Of a stretch of DNA of 15,261 nucleotides, positions 1 to 6,702 are shown piece after piece. The position numbers and the translations under genes were made by a program. The notes below the pieces were generated by a model, which saw nothing but the letters and a program-made list of their open reading frames with translations, had not been told where the DNA came from and did not search any database. The stretch spans positions 1-15,261 of the forward strand of contig JAIYBD010000060.1 of assembly GCA_027488715.1 (NCBI GenBank). The letters run 5' to 3'. Numbering within the stretch: the first letter of the stretch is position 1; each line of letters starts with the position of its first letter. The DNA comes from Bacteroidota bacterium. Lineage in GTDB: Bacteria; Bacteroidota; Bacteroidia; UBA7662; CANHCV01.

Positions 1-1
1 A

Positions 2-580
2 GTTCTTCATGCGATTTACCAAATCAGAAAAACTACTATTGAATTAAGTAAAGGACAACCTGTTTGGTATGAAGGTGCAGGAGGAGAAGGCTTTCAAATT
101 TTTAATTCCGGTTTAGAATTAATTGAAGATTCTAATTGGGTAGATCCTTTTAGACCAAATCCGGAAGATTTTGGCTATAAGTCAAAAGTTATGTTAACAG
201 ATTCAGAAATGGGTTTAAAGGAAAAAATATTTTCAGATAGCATTAATATTGTTGCATTTATTTTAGTCTGCGTTGCTGGCGTAAACGGTGATATTGATAA
301 TAAAGAAAACTTGACAATAATTGAAAAACTTTCTGAATGGACTGATAATGATATTTCGGAAAACTTACATGTTGCCAAAGAATTTTGGCAAACACTACAA
401 AATGAAGAAGAGAAAGAAGTACTTACCGAAGCTGCAATTTGGGTGAGAAATAATATGCCAAATGCAACTAGAAAGGCTCTTGCAATGGACCTTTACTCAA
501 TTATTAATGCAGATGGCTCTGAAGATATCTATGAAAACGGAATATTTATGTATATACATTCAATCCTTCAAATTGAGTAG
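2..580 (+). CDS. TerB-like domain protein, 5'-truncated by window edge
   Basis: The reading frame is open from base 2 to the TAG at 578-580, so the ATG at 191 is probably internal and the gene starts outside the window; 192 residues are visible. The last ~120 residues look like a TerB-type all-helical domain: a hydrophobic helix ending in an acidic turn (VNGDIDNKE), then a second helical pair with a similar acidic turn (ADGSEDIYE) near the C-terminus. Paired acidic turns are typical of TerB/TerB-like folds, which have been linked to metal binding and stress responses. The first ~62 residues, with a Gly/Glu-rich stretch (YEGAGGEG), match nothing I recognise and may belong to a separate N-terminal domain. 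There is no signal peptide in the visible part, so it is probably cytoplasmic. Base composition is clearly more AT-rich than the following genes. The family call is from motif pattern only and a role in tellurite resistance should not be assumed. Confidence 0.6.
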   Translation, partial: VLHAIYQIRKTTIELSKGQPVWYEGAGGEGFQIFNSGLELIEDSNWVDPFRPNPEDFGYKSKVMLTDSEMGLKEKIFSDSINIVAFILVCVAGVNGDIDNKENLTIIEKLSEWTDNDISENLHVAKEFWQTLQNEEEKEVLTEAAIWVRNNMPNATRKALAMDLYSIINADGSEDIYENGIFMYIHSILQIE

Positions 581-630
581 TTAAACTATTTTAAACTTGA
601 TAAAATTTAGTATTCTTTCGACATCAATTC

Positions 631-1266
631 ATGACTTTTTTTAAATTTTCAGCACCTTTTTTTTTGATTTTAAATTTCTTGATCGTGTGTGCTTTTTCCC
701 CCGCACAATCGTGTAAATTTTCGGTTCAATTTGCCGGACAACCCTATTCCATGAATACCCTTATTTACACGCCAACCGACACGGCTATTGTGATGCAATT
801 GAAGTGTTATGTGAGGTACTTGCATCCAAAAAAACAAATGTGGGAACATCAATTATTGGATTTTTACTTAGCTGAAAAACCAATCGAATTGAAACTGCCC
901 AGGGGAGCGGATTCCATTCAACTGTTTTTTGGAGTTGATTCTGCGCTTCAAGAAAAAGGGGTGGGAACGGGTGATTTGGATCCGAAAAACAACATGTATT
1001 GGGGGTGGTTCCCCGGCTATATTGGCGTAAAAGTGGAAGGAATAAGTGAATTGTTTGGCGGATTTGAATACCATTTGGGTGGGTTTCGTAGATACAACGC
1101 TAATCAATCTTTTTTATGGGTAAAACCAGGTGGAAATTATTCCATCGATGTTGGGGAGTTTATTTCAAAAATTCCAAAAGAAAAAGAAGGCAAAATCATG
1201 TCACCAGGGCCTGAAATACCCAGATTTGCACAGTATTTTGTCGAGAGCATTCATGAGCGGAAGTAA
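631..1266 (+). CDS. mbnP: MbnP family copper-associated secreted protein
   Basis: This 211-residue protein has an N-terminal signal peptide (hydrophobic about 9-22, probable cleavage near residue 26) and a mature region with the MbnP family signature: GVDS at 101-104, a Gly-rich LDPKNNMYWGW block at 116-126, GYIGVKVEG at 129-137 and FEYHLGG at 145-151. MbnP proteins are periplasmic or extracytoplasmic. In characterised members a tryptophan is converted to kynurenine by the partner di-heme enzyme MbnH, producing a copper-binding site. Candidate modified or ligand residues here are Trp124, Trp126, Trp163 and His148; which one matters is inference. Immediately downstream, overlapping by 14 bases, lies the di-heme partner, as expected for an mbnPH pair. 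The start is the first in-frame ATG preceding the signal peptide, 50 bases after the preceding gene. The function is most likely copper handling, but copper binding has not been shown for this protein. Confidence 0.82.
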   Translation: MTFFKFSAPFFLILNFLIVCAFSPAQSCKFSVQFAGQPYSMNTLIYTPTDTAIVMQLKCYVRYLHPKKQMWEHQLLDFYLAEKPIELKLPRGADSIQLFFGVDSALQEKGVGTGDLDPKNNMYWGWFPGYIGVKVEGISELFGGFEYHLGGFRRYNANQSFLWVKPGGNYSIDVGEFISKIPKEKEGKIMSPGPEIPRFAQYFVESIHERK

Positions 1267-2248
1267 GGTTTTTTGGGGATTGATGATATTCTTCTTTGTG
1301 AGCGGAATATCGTCGGAAAAGTTATTTTTTACACCCGATGGCTGGCCTGTTCCCGTTTACGATTTTCAACAAAATCCACCAACCCAGGCCAAATTCGAGT
1401 TGGGAAGACGGTTGTTTTACGACCCTATTCTTTCGGCTGACAGTTCAACTTCTTGCAGCTCTTGCCACTCGAATTACAATGCCTTTACCCACACCGATCA
1501 TGCCTTGAGTCATGGAATTCACGACCGTGTGGGCAAACGAAATTCGATGGCACTCTTTAATCTCGCCTGGAAAGACGCTTTTTTTTGGGATGGGGCCGCT
1601 CACCAATTGGATGTACAAGCGCTTGCACCGCTAACCGATTCCAACGAGTTAGGGAGCAAGGTTAACGAGGTGCTGCAGCGGTTAAAAACAACGGCTCCCT
1701 ACCCTGCTCTTTTCAAAAGGGCCTTCGGCAGAGAGGAAATCAATACCCAAAACTTTTTGAAGGCCCTTGCCATTTTTGAACTAAGCCTCATCTCCAATCA
1801 ATCCAAGTACGACTCTGTGAAACGAAATGAGGCTCAATTCACTGCTCAAGAAAAAAATGGATACACCCTCTTCCTCCAATATTGCCAGCGGTGCCACGAA
1901 GAACCCCTTTTCAGAAAAAGCGGATTTGAAAAAAATGGCTTATTGATGAACCAAAAATTAAAAGATACCGGCCGATTCAACTTGACGAAACAACACGAAG
2001 ATTCCTTAAAATTTACCATTCCTAGCTTACGAAATCTCAGTTATTCTTACCCGTATTTTCACGATGGGCGTGCCAACCGATTGATGGATGTGCTTCAGCA
2101 CTACAATACCACTCCTTCAATTATTCCATTCCCTCTTTCAAAAAATGAATTAATTGATTTACAATCGTTTTTGTTAACTTTGGACGATGTGAATTTTGTA
2201 TTCAACAAAAAATTTGGATATCCACTTCATACAACTTCCCGTAAATAA
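1253..2248 (+). CDS. mbnH: MbnH/MauG-like di-heme c-type peroxidase family protein
   Basis: This 331-residue extracytoplasmic protein belongs to the bacterial di-heme cytochrome c peroxidase/MauG superfamily. It carries two CXXCH haem c motifs, CSSCH at 68-72 and CQRCH at 211-215. It also has the typical family blocks LGRRLFYDP (50-58), WDGAAHQLD (112-120) and IPSLRNLSYSYPYFHDGR (256-273). Its place directly after mbnP suggests the MbnH subfamily, which uses high-valent haem iron to oxidise a Trp of MbnP to kynurenine; an ordinary H2O2-reducing peroxidase is the alternative. I chose the ATG at 1253 because the protein then begins MSGSKVFWG followed by a hydrophobic signal peptide. A longer frame open from 1130 would add a Lys-rich leader lying entirely inside mbnP. 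The start overlaps the mbnP stop by 14 bases, implying translational coupling. Haem attachment requires export to the periplasm. Confidence 0.85.
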   Translation: MSGSKVFWGLMIFFFVSGISSEKLFFTPDGWPVPVYDFQQNPPTQAKFELGRRLFYDPILSADSSTSCSSCHSNYNAFTHTDHALSHGIHDRVGKRNSMALFNLAWKDAFFWDGAAHQLDVQALAPLTDSNELGSKVNEVLQRLKTTAPYPALFKRAFGREEINTQNFLKALAIFELSLISNQSKYDSVKRNEAQFTAQEKNGYTLFLQYCQRCHEEPLFRKSGFEKNGLLMNQKLKDTGRFNLTKQHEDSLKFTIPSLRNLSYSYPYFHDGRANRLMDVLQHYNTTPSIIPFPLSKNELIDLQSFLLTLDDVNFVFNKKFGYPLHTTSRK

Positions 2249-2271
2249 CAGGTCTTTCCAAAAAAGAAAAA

Positions 2272-3606
2272 ATGAAATACTTCACCATCATCTTCCTGCT
2301 TTTCAACCTAGCATCTTTTTCACAAACGAACCCCATCATTACCCAATGGATCCGAAATACCAATGGAATCAAAGGGCGGCATTATGTTCGAGGAAATTCA
2401 ACTCCAATTCAAGATCAAGATTCGGCCAATGTGAAACGTGTTTATTATTCCAATAATTGGGTGTATGTTTTTGCTAACGGAGTTCCAGGATATGTCACCG
2501 GACCGTTTTTGGATGGAAATCCGAGTATTACCACTTCCCAAAATGCAATTTTCAAACTTCCTTTAATTCCACAACAAAATACAGGAACGCCAACGGCCAC
2601 AACCGGTGGGAACATAGGCCTTTTCATCAACGGAGTGGCCTTGTTCGATTACCGAGATGGTGTGGCATGGAACCCTACCTCCCAATCGCTTTGCGGCGGC
2701 CCTGGGAATCCTCCTTGTCCGGGCGGCCCCGGTGCAAGCATGGCTTGGAATCGAGATGCCATTGTAGCAGAACGTGGAGGCTTTGATTGTTCGAAAGGCC
2801 ATCCGGCCATGGGGAATTACCACCACCATCAAAATCCGAGTGCGTTCAAGTTGGACCGAAATGTCATTTCCACCGTTTGTAATTTGTATGATGCCGATGG
2901 ATTGTACGTGATCGACAGCACCCGACATTCTCCACTCATCGGATTTGCGTACGACGGATTTCCGATTTATGGAGCTTACGCTTACAGCAATACCAACGGC
3001 ACTGGTGGAATAACCCGAATGAAATCGGGCTTTCAATTGAAGAGCATGACGAGCCGTACGAATGGTCCAGCCATCAACGCAACGTATCCATTGGGTTATT
3101 TTCGGGAAGACTACGAATTTATCGCGCGCCCAGGTCAAACCGACTATTTGGACGAGCACAATGGGCGCTTTTGCGTAACTCCTGAATATCCCATCGGAAC
3201 TTACGCTTACTTTTGCACCGTAGATGCCAACTGGAATTCAGCATATCCGTATGCCGTTGGTCCGACCTTTTATGGTGTTCGCAACGCTCAAAAGGTAACT
3301 AACATTACAGAACCTGTTACCACGTACAACGGAAATCCAAATGCTGTACAGAAGCCCAATGAACTGAATTTCTATGCCTACGGAACACCTGATTTGGGAT
3401 TTATTGCTGTTCAAATCAACGATATCAACAAAGTTGATTTGGTAGTAAAAATGATGAACATAGATGGAAAATTGATCAAATCTGAAATCATACCAGCGGG
3501 AAGCACCATCAATTATTTAGATACCCGGAATATTTATCCAGGAATTTATTTGGTTGAATTATCATTACAAGGATTCAAATACACTCAAAAGGTTGCGTAT
3601 TTTTGA
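2272..3606 (+). CDS. Secreted YHYH-domain protein with T9SS C-terminal sorting domain
   Basis: The protein is 444 residues. It opens with a signal peptide (1-18, ending SFSQ). Residues ~20-100 look like a compact N-terminal segment. The YHYH domain follows, with GLFINGVALFDY (116-127), the eponymous motif as YHHH (183-186) in GNYHHHQNPSAF, FAYDGFPIYG (225-234), and DYLDEHNGRF with IGTYAYF (291-314). The final ~80 residues (about 365-444), with MMNIDGKLIKS, YPGIYLVEL and a KVAYF end, form a T9SS type A sorting domain, so the protein is probably exported through the Bacteroidota type IX system and anchored or released at the cell surface. YHYH domains have no established enzymatic function; the conserved His cluster and Cys residues (141, 149, 173, 203, 301, 315) suggest metal binding. 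It starts 23 bases after the mbnH homologue on the same strand, suggesting a shared copper or redox process (inference). Confidence 0.85.
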   Translation: MKYFTIIFLLFNLASFSQTNPIITQWIRNTNGIKGRHYVRGNSTPIQDQDSANVKRVYYSNNWVYVFANGVPGYVTGPFLDGNPSITTSQNAIFKLPLIPQQNTGTPTATTGGNIGLFINGVALFDYRDGVAWNPTSQSLCGGPGNPPCPGGPGASMAWNRDAIVAERGGFDCSKGHPAMGNYHHHQNPSAFKLDRNVISTVCNLYDADGLYVIDSTRHSPLIGFAYDGFPIYGAYAYSNTNGTGGITRMKSGFQLKSMTSRTNGPAINATYPLGYFREDYEFIARPGQTDYLDEHNGRFCVTPEYPIGTYAYFCTVDANWNSAYPYAVGPTFYGVRNAQKVTNITEPVTTYNGNPNAVQKPNELNFYAYGTPDLGFIAVQINDINKVDLVVKMMNIDGKLIKSEIIPAGSTINYLDTRNIYPGIYLVELSLQGFKYTQKVAYF

Positions 3607-3608
3607 GG

Positions 3609-4292
3609 ATGATCAACGAGGAAAAATATGTCATTGAATGGGATATTAAAACTTGGAAGAAGGCTTTCACCTATTGGGAAAAAAAAGTTCCTTGGGGACA
3701 AATCAATACTGCACTTGAAATAGGATCTAGAGGGGGTGGCCCTTCTTGGTGGATTGCAAATAAGGGAATCCATATTGATTGTACAGATCGTCAAGATGTT
3801 CATAAAAATGCTCAAATTGAGCACCAAAAAAGAGGAGGGAATTCAAAAATTTCTTATTTCGATTTGGATGTTCTTGAACTAGAGGCTATTGAAAAATACG
3901 ATCTTGTTATTTGCAAATCGGTTTTAGGTGGTGTTGGGTACCATGGAAGATCGGATCGAATGGAGGATGCCATCCAAAGAATCCATCGATCTTTAAAACC
4001 AGGCGGTATGTTTTTATTTGCTGAGAATATGGTATCTTCTCCCATTCATATCCTTTTAAGAAAAAAAATGACCAAATGGGGAAATGCTTGGAATTATTTG
4101 ACTGAAGAACAAATCCATCAAATGACTTCCCAATTTGAATTTACAGAAATTCATACAACAGGTTTTCTCGCCACATTTGGAAGGACTGAAATACAAAGAA
4201 ATATTCTAGCCTTTATCGATCTAATTCTACTGCCATTTATCCCTAGAAAATGGAATTATTTGGGATACGGAGTCGCAATTAAACAAAAATGA
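3609..4292 (+). CDS. Class I SAM-dependent methyltransferase
   Basis: This 227-residue cytoplasmic-type protein has a Rossmann methyltransferase layout. Motif I is ALEIGSRGGG (35-44). An acidic residue after strand two (HIDCTDRQ, 55-62) should contact the SAM ribose, and YFDLDVLE (83-90) fits the adenine-contacting motif. YDLVICKSVLGG (97-108) resembles motif IV, and LKPGGMFLFAEN (129-140) is the usual motif before strand five. The C-terminal ~35 residues contain a hydrophobic stretch (LAFIDLILLPF) that may form a membrane-associated helix. Substrate is unknown. I prefer the ATG at 3609, two bases past the YHYH stop; a TTG at 3603 would add two residues and overlap that stop. Its own stop overlaps the next start (ATGA). 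Tight packing implies co-transcription with the mbnPH-YHYH genes, although it is somewhat more AT-rich and could be a later addition to the operon. Confidence 0.85.
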   Translation: MINEEKYVIEWDIKTWKKAFTYWEKKVPWGQINTALEIGSRGGGPSWWIANKGIHIDCTDRQDVHKNAQIEHQKRGGNSKISYFDLDVLELEAIEKYDLVICKSVLGGVGYHGRSDRMEDAIQRIHRSLKPGGMFLFAENMVSSPIHILLRKKMTKWGNAWNYLTEEQIHQMTSQFEFTEIHTTGFLATFGRTEIQRNILAFIDLILLPFIPRKWNYLGYGVAIKQK

Positions 4293-4759
4293 AAAATAAA
4301 AAATATTGGCTTTTCCTTGGATTTTTTCAAGGTAACATGCTTCATGCCCAAATTCAGGTAACAGGATCAATAAACAAGCCAACTACCATTCAAGTAGATC
4401 AAATTGAATCGAGAAAAATAGGAAGAATTCCCATTTTAAATCACAATGGAGTTAAAAAACAACCCATAACCAAAGCGAAAGGGATTTTATTCATAACGGC
4501 GCTTTCAGCAATCGAGTTGATGGATTCCAATCCCAAGAATTTCAGTCGATACATCTATACAATTCGTGCAAAGGACGGATATGCTGTAACTTTTTCCTGG
4601 AACGAGTTATACAATACCTCCATCGGTAAAAGAGTTTTCCTCCTTACTGAAACAGAAAGTCACCCGAATAACGGCATCATCCTTATCTCAAAGTTCGATC
4701 GATATACGGGACGGCGATTTGTAAAAGATGTATCTGAAATTCAAATTGAACGAAAATAA
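4289..4759 (+). CDS. Small secreted protein resembling the molybdopterin-binding (sulfite oxidase-type) domain
   Basis: This 156-residue protein has a short signal peptide (1-20, probable cleavage HA/QIQ). The mature part reads like a compact sulfite-oxidase-type molybdopterin-binding fold: opening VTGSINKPTTI (24-34), then a mid-domain AKDGYAVTFSWNEL (94-107), and a closing GRRFVKDVSEIQIER (141-155), which resembles the usual final strand of such standalone domains. No cysteine occurs anywhere in it, so the Mo-ligating Cys of true sulfite oxidases is absent and catalysis on molybdenum is unlikely. It may be a structural or binding relative. The start codon overlaps the methyltransferase stop by four bases (ATGA), and its TAA lies inside the left arm of the downstream terminator hairpin, making it the last gene of the plus-strand operon. 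The family assignment is by pattern only; an unrelated beta-rich secreted protein is possible. Confidence 0.6.
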   Translation: MKNKKYWLFLGFFQGNMLHAQIQVTGSINKPTTIQVDQIESRKIGRIPILNHNGVKKQPITKAKGILFITALSAIELMDSNPKNFSRYIYTIRAKDGYAVTFSWNELYNTSIGKRVFLLTETESHPNNGIILISKFDRYTGRRFVKDVSEIQIERK

Positions 4760-4789
4760 CAAAGGCGACCAAATGGTCGCCTTTGTTAT
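4756..4789. terminator. Bidirectional intrinsic terminator between convergent operons
   Basis: A perfect 15-bp inverted repeat (4756-4770 and 4775-4789) with a 4-base AAAT loop. The core arm is AAAGGCGACC, and the hairpin is flanked by A/T-rich ends that supply a short U-run in both directions (CTTTGTTAT on plus, CTTTGTTAT on minus). It lies between the stop of the last plus-strand gene and the actF stop at 4805. The 15-bp stem, loop size and position between convergent genes fit a shared terminator. Confidence 0.9.
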
Positions 4790-4804
4790 GAGATCTAAAA
4801 GTGA

Positions 4805-6082
4805 TTAGGTATTGTGAAGTACCGATTCTTTCAAGTAAGGTGATCCTGTAGGAATCAAATTGATTTTTGAAAGACTCTTCGTAACTACCATTAACCAAAG
4901 TCCAGCAAAGAAAGCGAAAATTCCTACTTCCAGAATAAATTTCCAAGAATAAATTCCGGCTTCTGCATGTCCAACGGTACCTGGCATGATGCACAAATAC
5001 AAATCAAGGAAGTGAGCTGCCAAAATAATAGATGCAACTGGAATGATCAATGATTCGGTTCTTTTGGCATCACGGGTCATGAACATCAACAACGGCAACA
5101 AAAAGTGCAAGATGAGATTCAACCAAAATAAAAACTTGAATCCAGCCCAACGCTCGAAGTAATACACTGCTTCTTCAGGAATATTAGCGTAGTAGTACAA
5201 TAAGAACTGAGACAACCAGGTATAGGTCCAGAAGATCGAGAACGCAAACATCAATTTACCCAAATCGTGGTAATGCGAGGTATTTACAAAATGAATATAG
5301 CCAGCGCGTTTCAAAAGAATAGCAAACAACATGATGGTTGAAAGTGAAGCAACCCACATTCCGGCAAATTGATTAACCCAGTAAATGGTAGAGAACCAGT
5401 GTGGATCCAAAGACATCATGAAATCCCAAGATGACATGGCCCAGGTAACTCCAAAGAACGTTGTGAAAATACCAGCCATGGTTTTATTGCGCTTATGACG
5501 GAAAAAACCACCTTCAGCATCTTCAGCCAGGGAATGCATGCGAATGGTACGTGTCATCAAGAACCAACCAGCAAAAAAGGCCAAGAAACGACCAATCATG
5601 AATGGAAGGTTCAAATATGCAGATTTTTCAGCAATGATCGCATCGTAATTCGCAGAGGCAGGATCAGTAACACCTTCGTGAGCCCAGTGATAGATCTCGG
5701 CTGCACCTACGAAGATGAGGATAAAGCCGGCAGCTGCGTAGGGTAAGTAAGTGCTGAAGGCTTCTGGAATACGGCGAATACCTACAGACCAACCTGCGTT
5801 AGTAAGGTAGGCCAATGCCATGAAAACAGAGCCGCCCAAGGTTAAACCTAGGAAATACCAATTTGATAAAAGGATATCGGCCCAAAAGCGGGTTTTATCG
5901 AAATTAACGGCATGATGACCGCCGTGACCTGCTTCTTCGTGACCACCACCCGTGTAAGCAAGAATCAAAGAAATAATGATCGAAAGAATACCTACACCTA
6001 AAAGTACGTTGATGGTACGCTTTAGGCGAGATGATACCTGAAACATTTCAGCTGCAGGTTTATGATATGCATGTGCTCCCAT
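4805..6082 (-). CDS. actF: ACIII subunit ActF, NrfD-like quinol:acceptor oxidoreductase membrane protein
   Basis: This 425-residue polytopic membrane protein has about ten hydrophobic segments. It is the second NrfD-like membrane subunit of alternative complex III, paired with ActC. Recognisable features are an N-terminal cytoplasmic stretch, a first helix (about 24-43), a His-rich loop (GGGHEEAGHGGHH, 45-57), NWYFLGLTLGGSVFMALAY, MSSWDFMMSLDPHWFSTIYW and a C-terminal helix with LWLMVVTKSL. The conserved SWDFMMSLDPHW block is a hallmark of the ActF family in Bacteroidota. It is the last gene of the operon, 29 bases downstream of actE. ActF probably helps form the membrane core and a possible proton path; in known structures the quinol site is assigned to ActC. 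No oxidase gene follows. Confidence 0.93.
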   Translation of the reverse strand: MGAHAYHKPAAEMFQVSSRLKRTINVLLGVGILSIIISLILAYTGGGHEEAGHGGHHAVNFDKTRFWADILLSNWYFLGLTLGGSVFMALAYLTNAGWSVGIRRIPEAFSTYLPYAAAGFILIFVGAAEIYHWAHEGVTDPASANYDAIIAEKSAYLNLPFMIGRFLAFFAGWFLMTRTIRMHSLAEDAEGGFFRHKRNKTMAGIFTTFFGVTWAMSSWDFMMSLDPHWFSTIYWVNQFAGMWVASLSTIMLFAILLKRAGYIHFVNTSHYHDLGKLMFAFSIFWTYTWLSQFLLYYYANIPEEAVYYFERWAGFKFLFWLNLILHFLLPLLMFMTRDAKRTESLIIPVASIILAAHFLDLYLCIMPGTVGHAEAGIYSWKFILEVGIFAFFAGLWLMVVTKSLSKINLIPTGSPYLKESVLHNT

Positions 6083-6111
6083 TGTTGATAATCTTTAAAT
6101 GGTATTCCGAA

Positions 6112-6702
6112 TTAATTAGCTGGTGGAGTGTATCCACGAAGCGTATTGACGTAAGTAACAATTTTCCAACGATCCTTCGGCAAAATTTGAGAACCGTGTG
6201 CCCACATCCGTCCTTTACCCATGGTAATCACGTGGTAAATGTGTCCTTCTGTTTTATCAGCAACCGATTTCAAATTAGCGACACCACCGTATTTTTTAGC
6301 TACAGGACCTTGTCCATCCCCAGCTTCACCATGGCAATGCTGGCAATATTTGGTGTAAAGGTCTTTCCCTTGCGACATTACGGAAGTATCAGACATGCTT
6401 AAAGGATTTTTTAAAATCTTAGCAGCATACTCCAGTGAATCTTTCGCGAACGGATAATTCAATGACATCTCGATAGAAAGATCTTCTCCATTTTGTTGAC
6501 GGGCTACGGTACCTGGAACAGGAAGACGCATGTTCAAGCCATCGGCATTGTAGGAGTTAGGATCAATTTGAGAATATGGATCGTAGGGAATCGAATGATA
6601 CATCTGAGATGCATATTCAACACCTGGATCTTGAGGATCTTTATCAACGCAAGCTGTTAAAGAAGCAGAGATAACAGCGAATAAAAAATACTTTTTCATC
6701 AT
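6112..6702 (-). CDS. actE: ACIII subunit ActE, monoheme cytochrome c lipoprotein
   Basis: This 196-residue lipoprotein has a short signal sequence and lipobox SLTAC with acylated Cys18. A linker (about 19-100) precedes a class I cytochrome c domain with one CQHCH motif (120-124), GDGQGP (128-133) and a probable axial methionine in ITMGKGRMW (Met161 or Met166). It is the monohaem subunit that passes electrons from the ActA/ActB arm towards cytochrome c or the oxidase. The start overlaps the actD stop by four bases (ATGA). It is preceded by an exact AGGAGG at 7-base spacing, unusual for this phylum. Confidence 0.93.
   Translation of the reverse strand: MMKKYFLFAVISASLTACVDKDPQDPGVEYASQMYHSIPYDPYSQIDPNSYNADGLNMRLPVPGTVARQQNGEDLSIEMSLNYPFAKDSLEYAAKILKNPLSMSDTSVMSQGKDLYTKYCQHCHGEAGDGQGPVAKKYGGVANLKSVADKTEGHIYHVITMGKGRMWAHGSQILPKDRWKIVTYVNTLRGYTPPAN

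Noticed and set aside
581..630. Promoter or AT-rich hairpin terminator between the TerB-like gene and mbnP
   Set aside because: A TAAAATTTAG stretch only loosely resembles the -7 consensus and the TTTTA/TAAAA pairing is only about six base pairs. Neither is strong enough to annotate, although a promoter for the mbnP operon must lie here or further upstream.
1130..1252. N-terminal extension of the di-heme gene to base 1130
   Set aside because: It would place 41 Lys-rich residues ahead of a clear signal peptide and overlap mbnP by 137 bases. The ATG at 1253 is a better start.
2563..3159. 198-codon open frame on the minus strand inside the YHYH gene
   Set aside because: It is antisense to a gene with clear domain motifs and signal peptide; its translation has no recognisable domain and an Arg/Ala/Val-rich composition typical of shadow frames.
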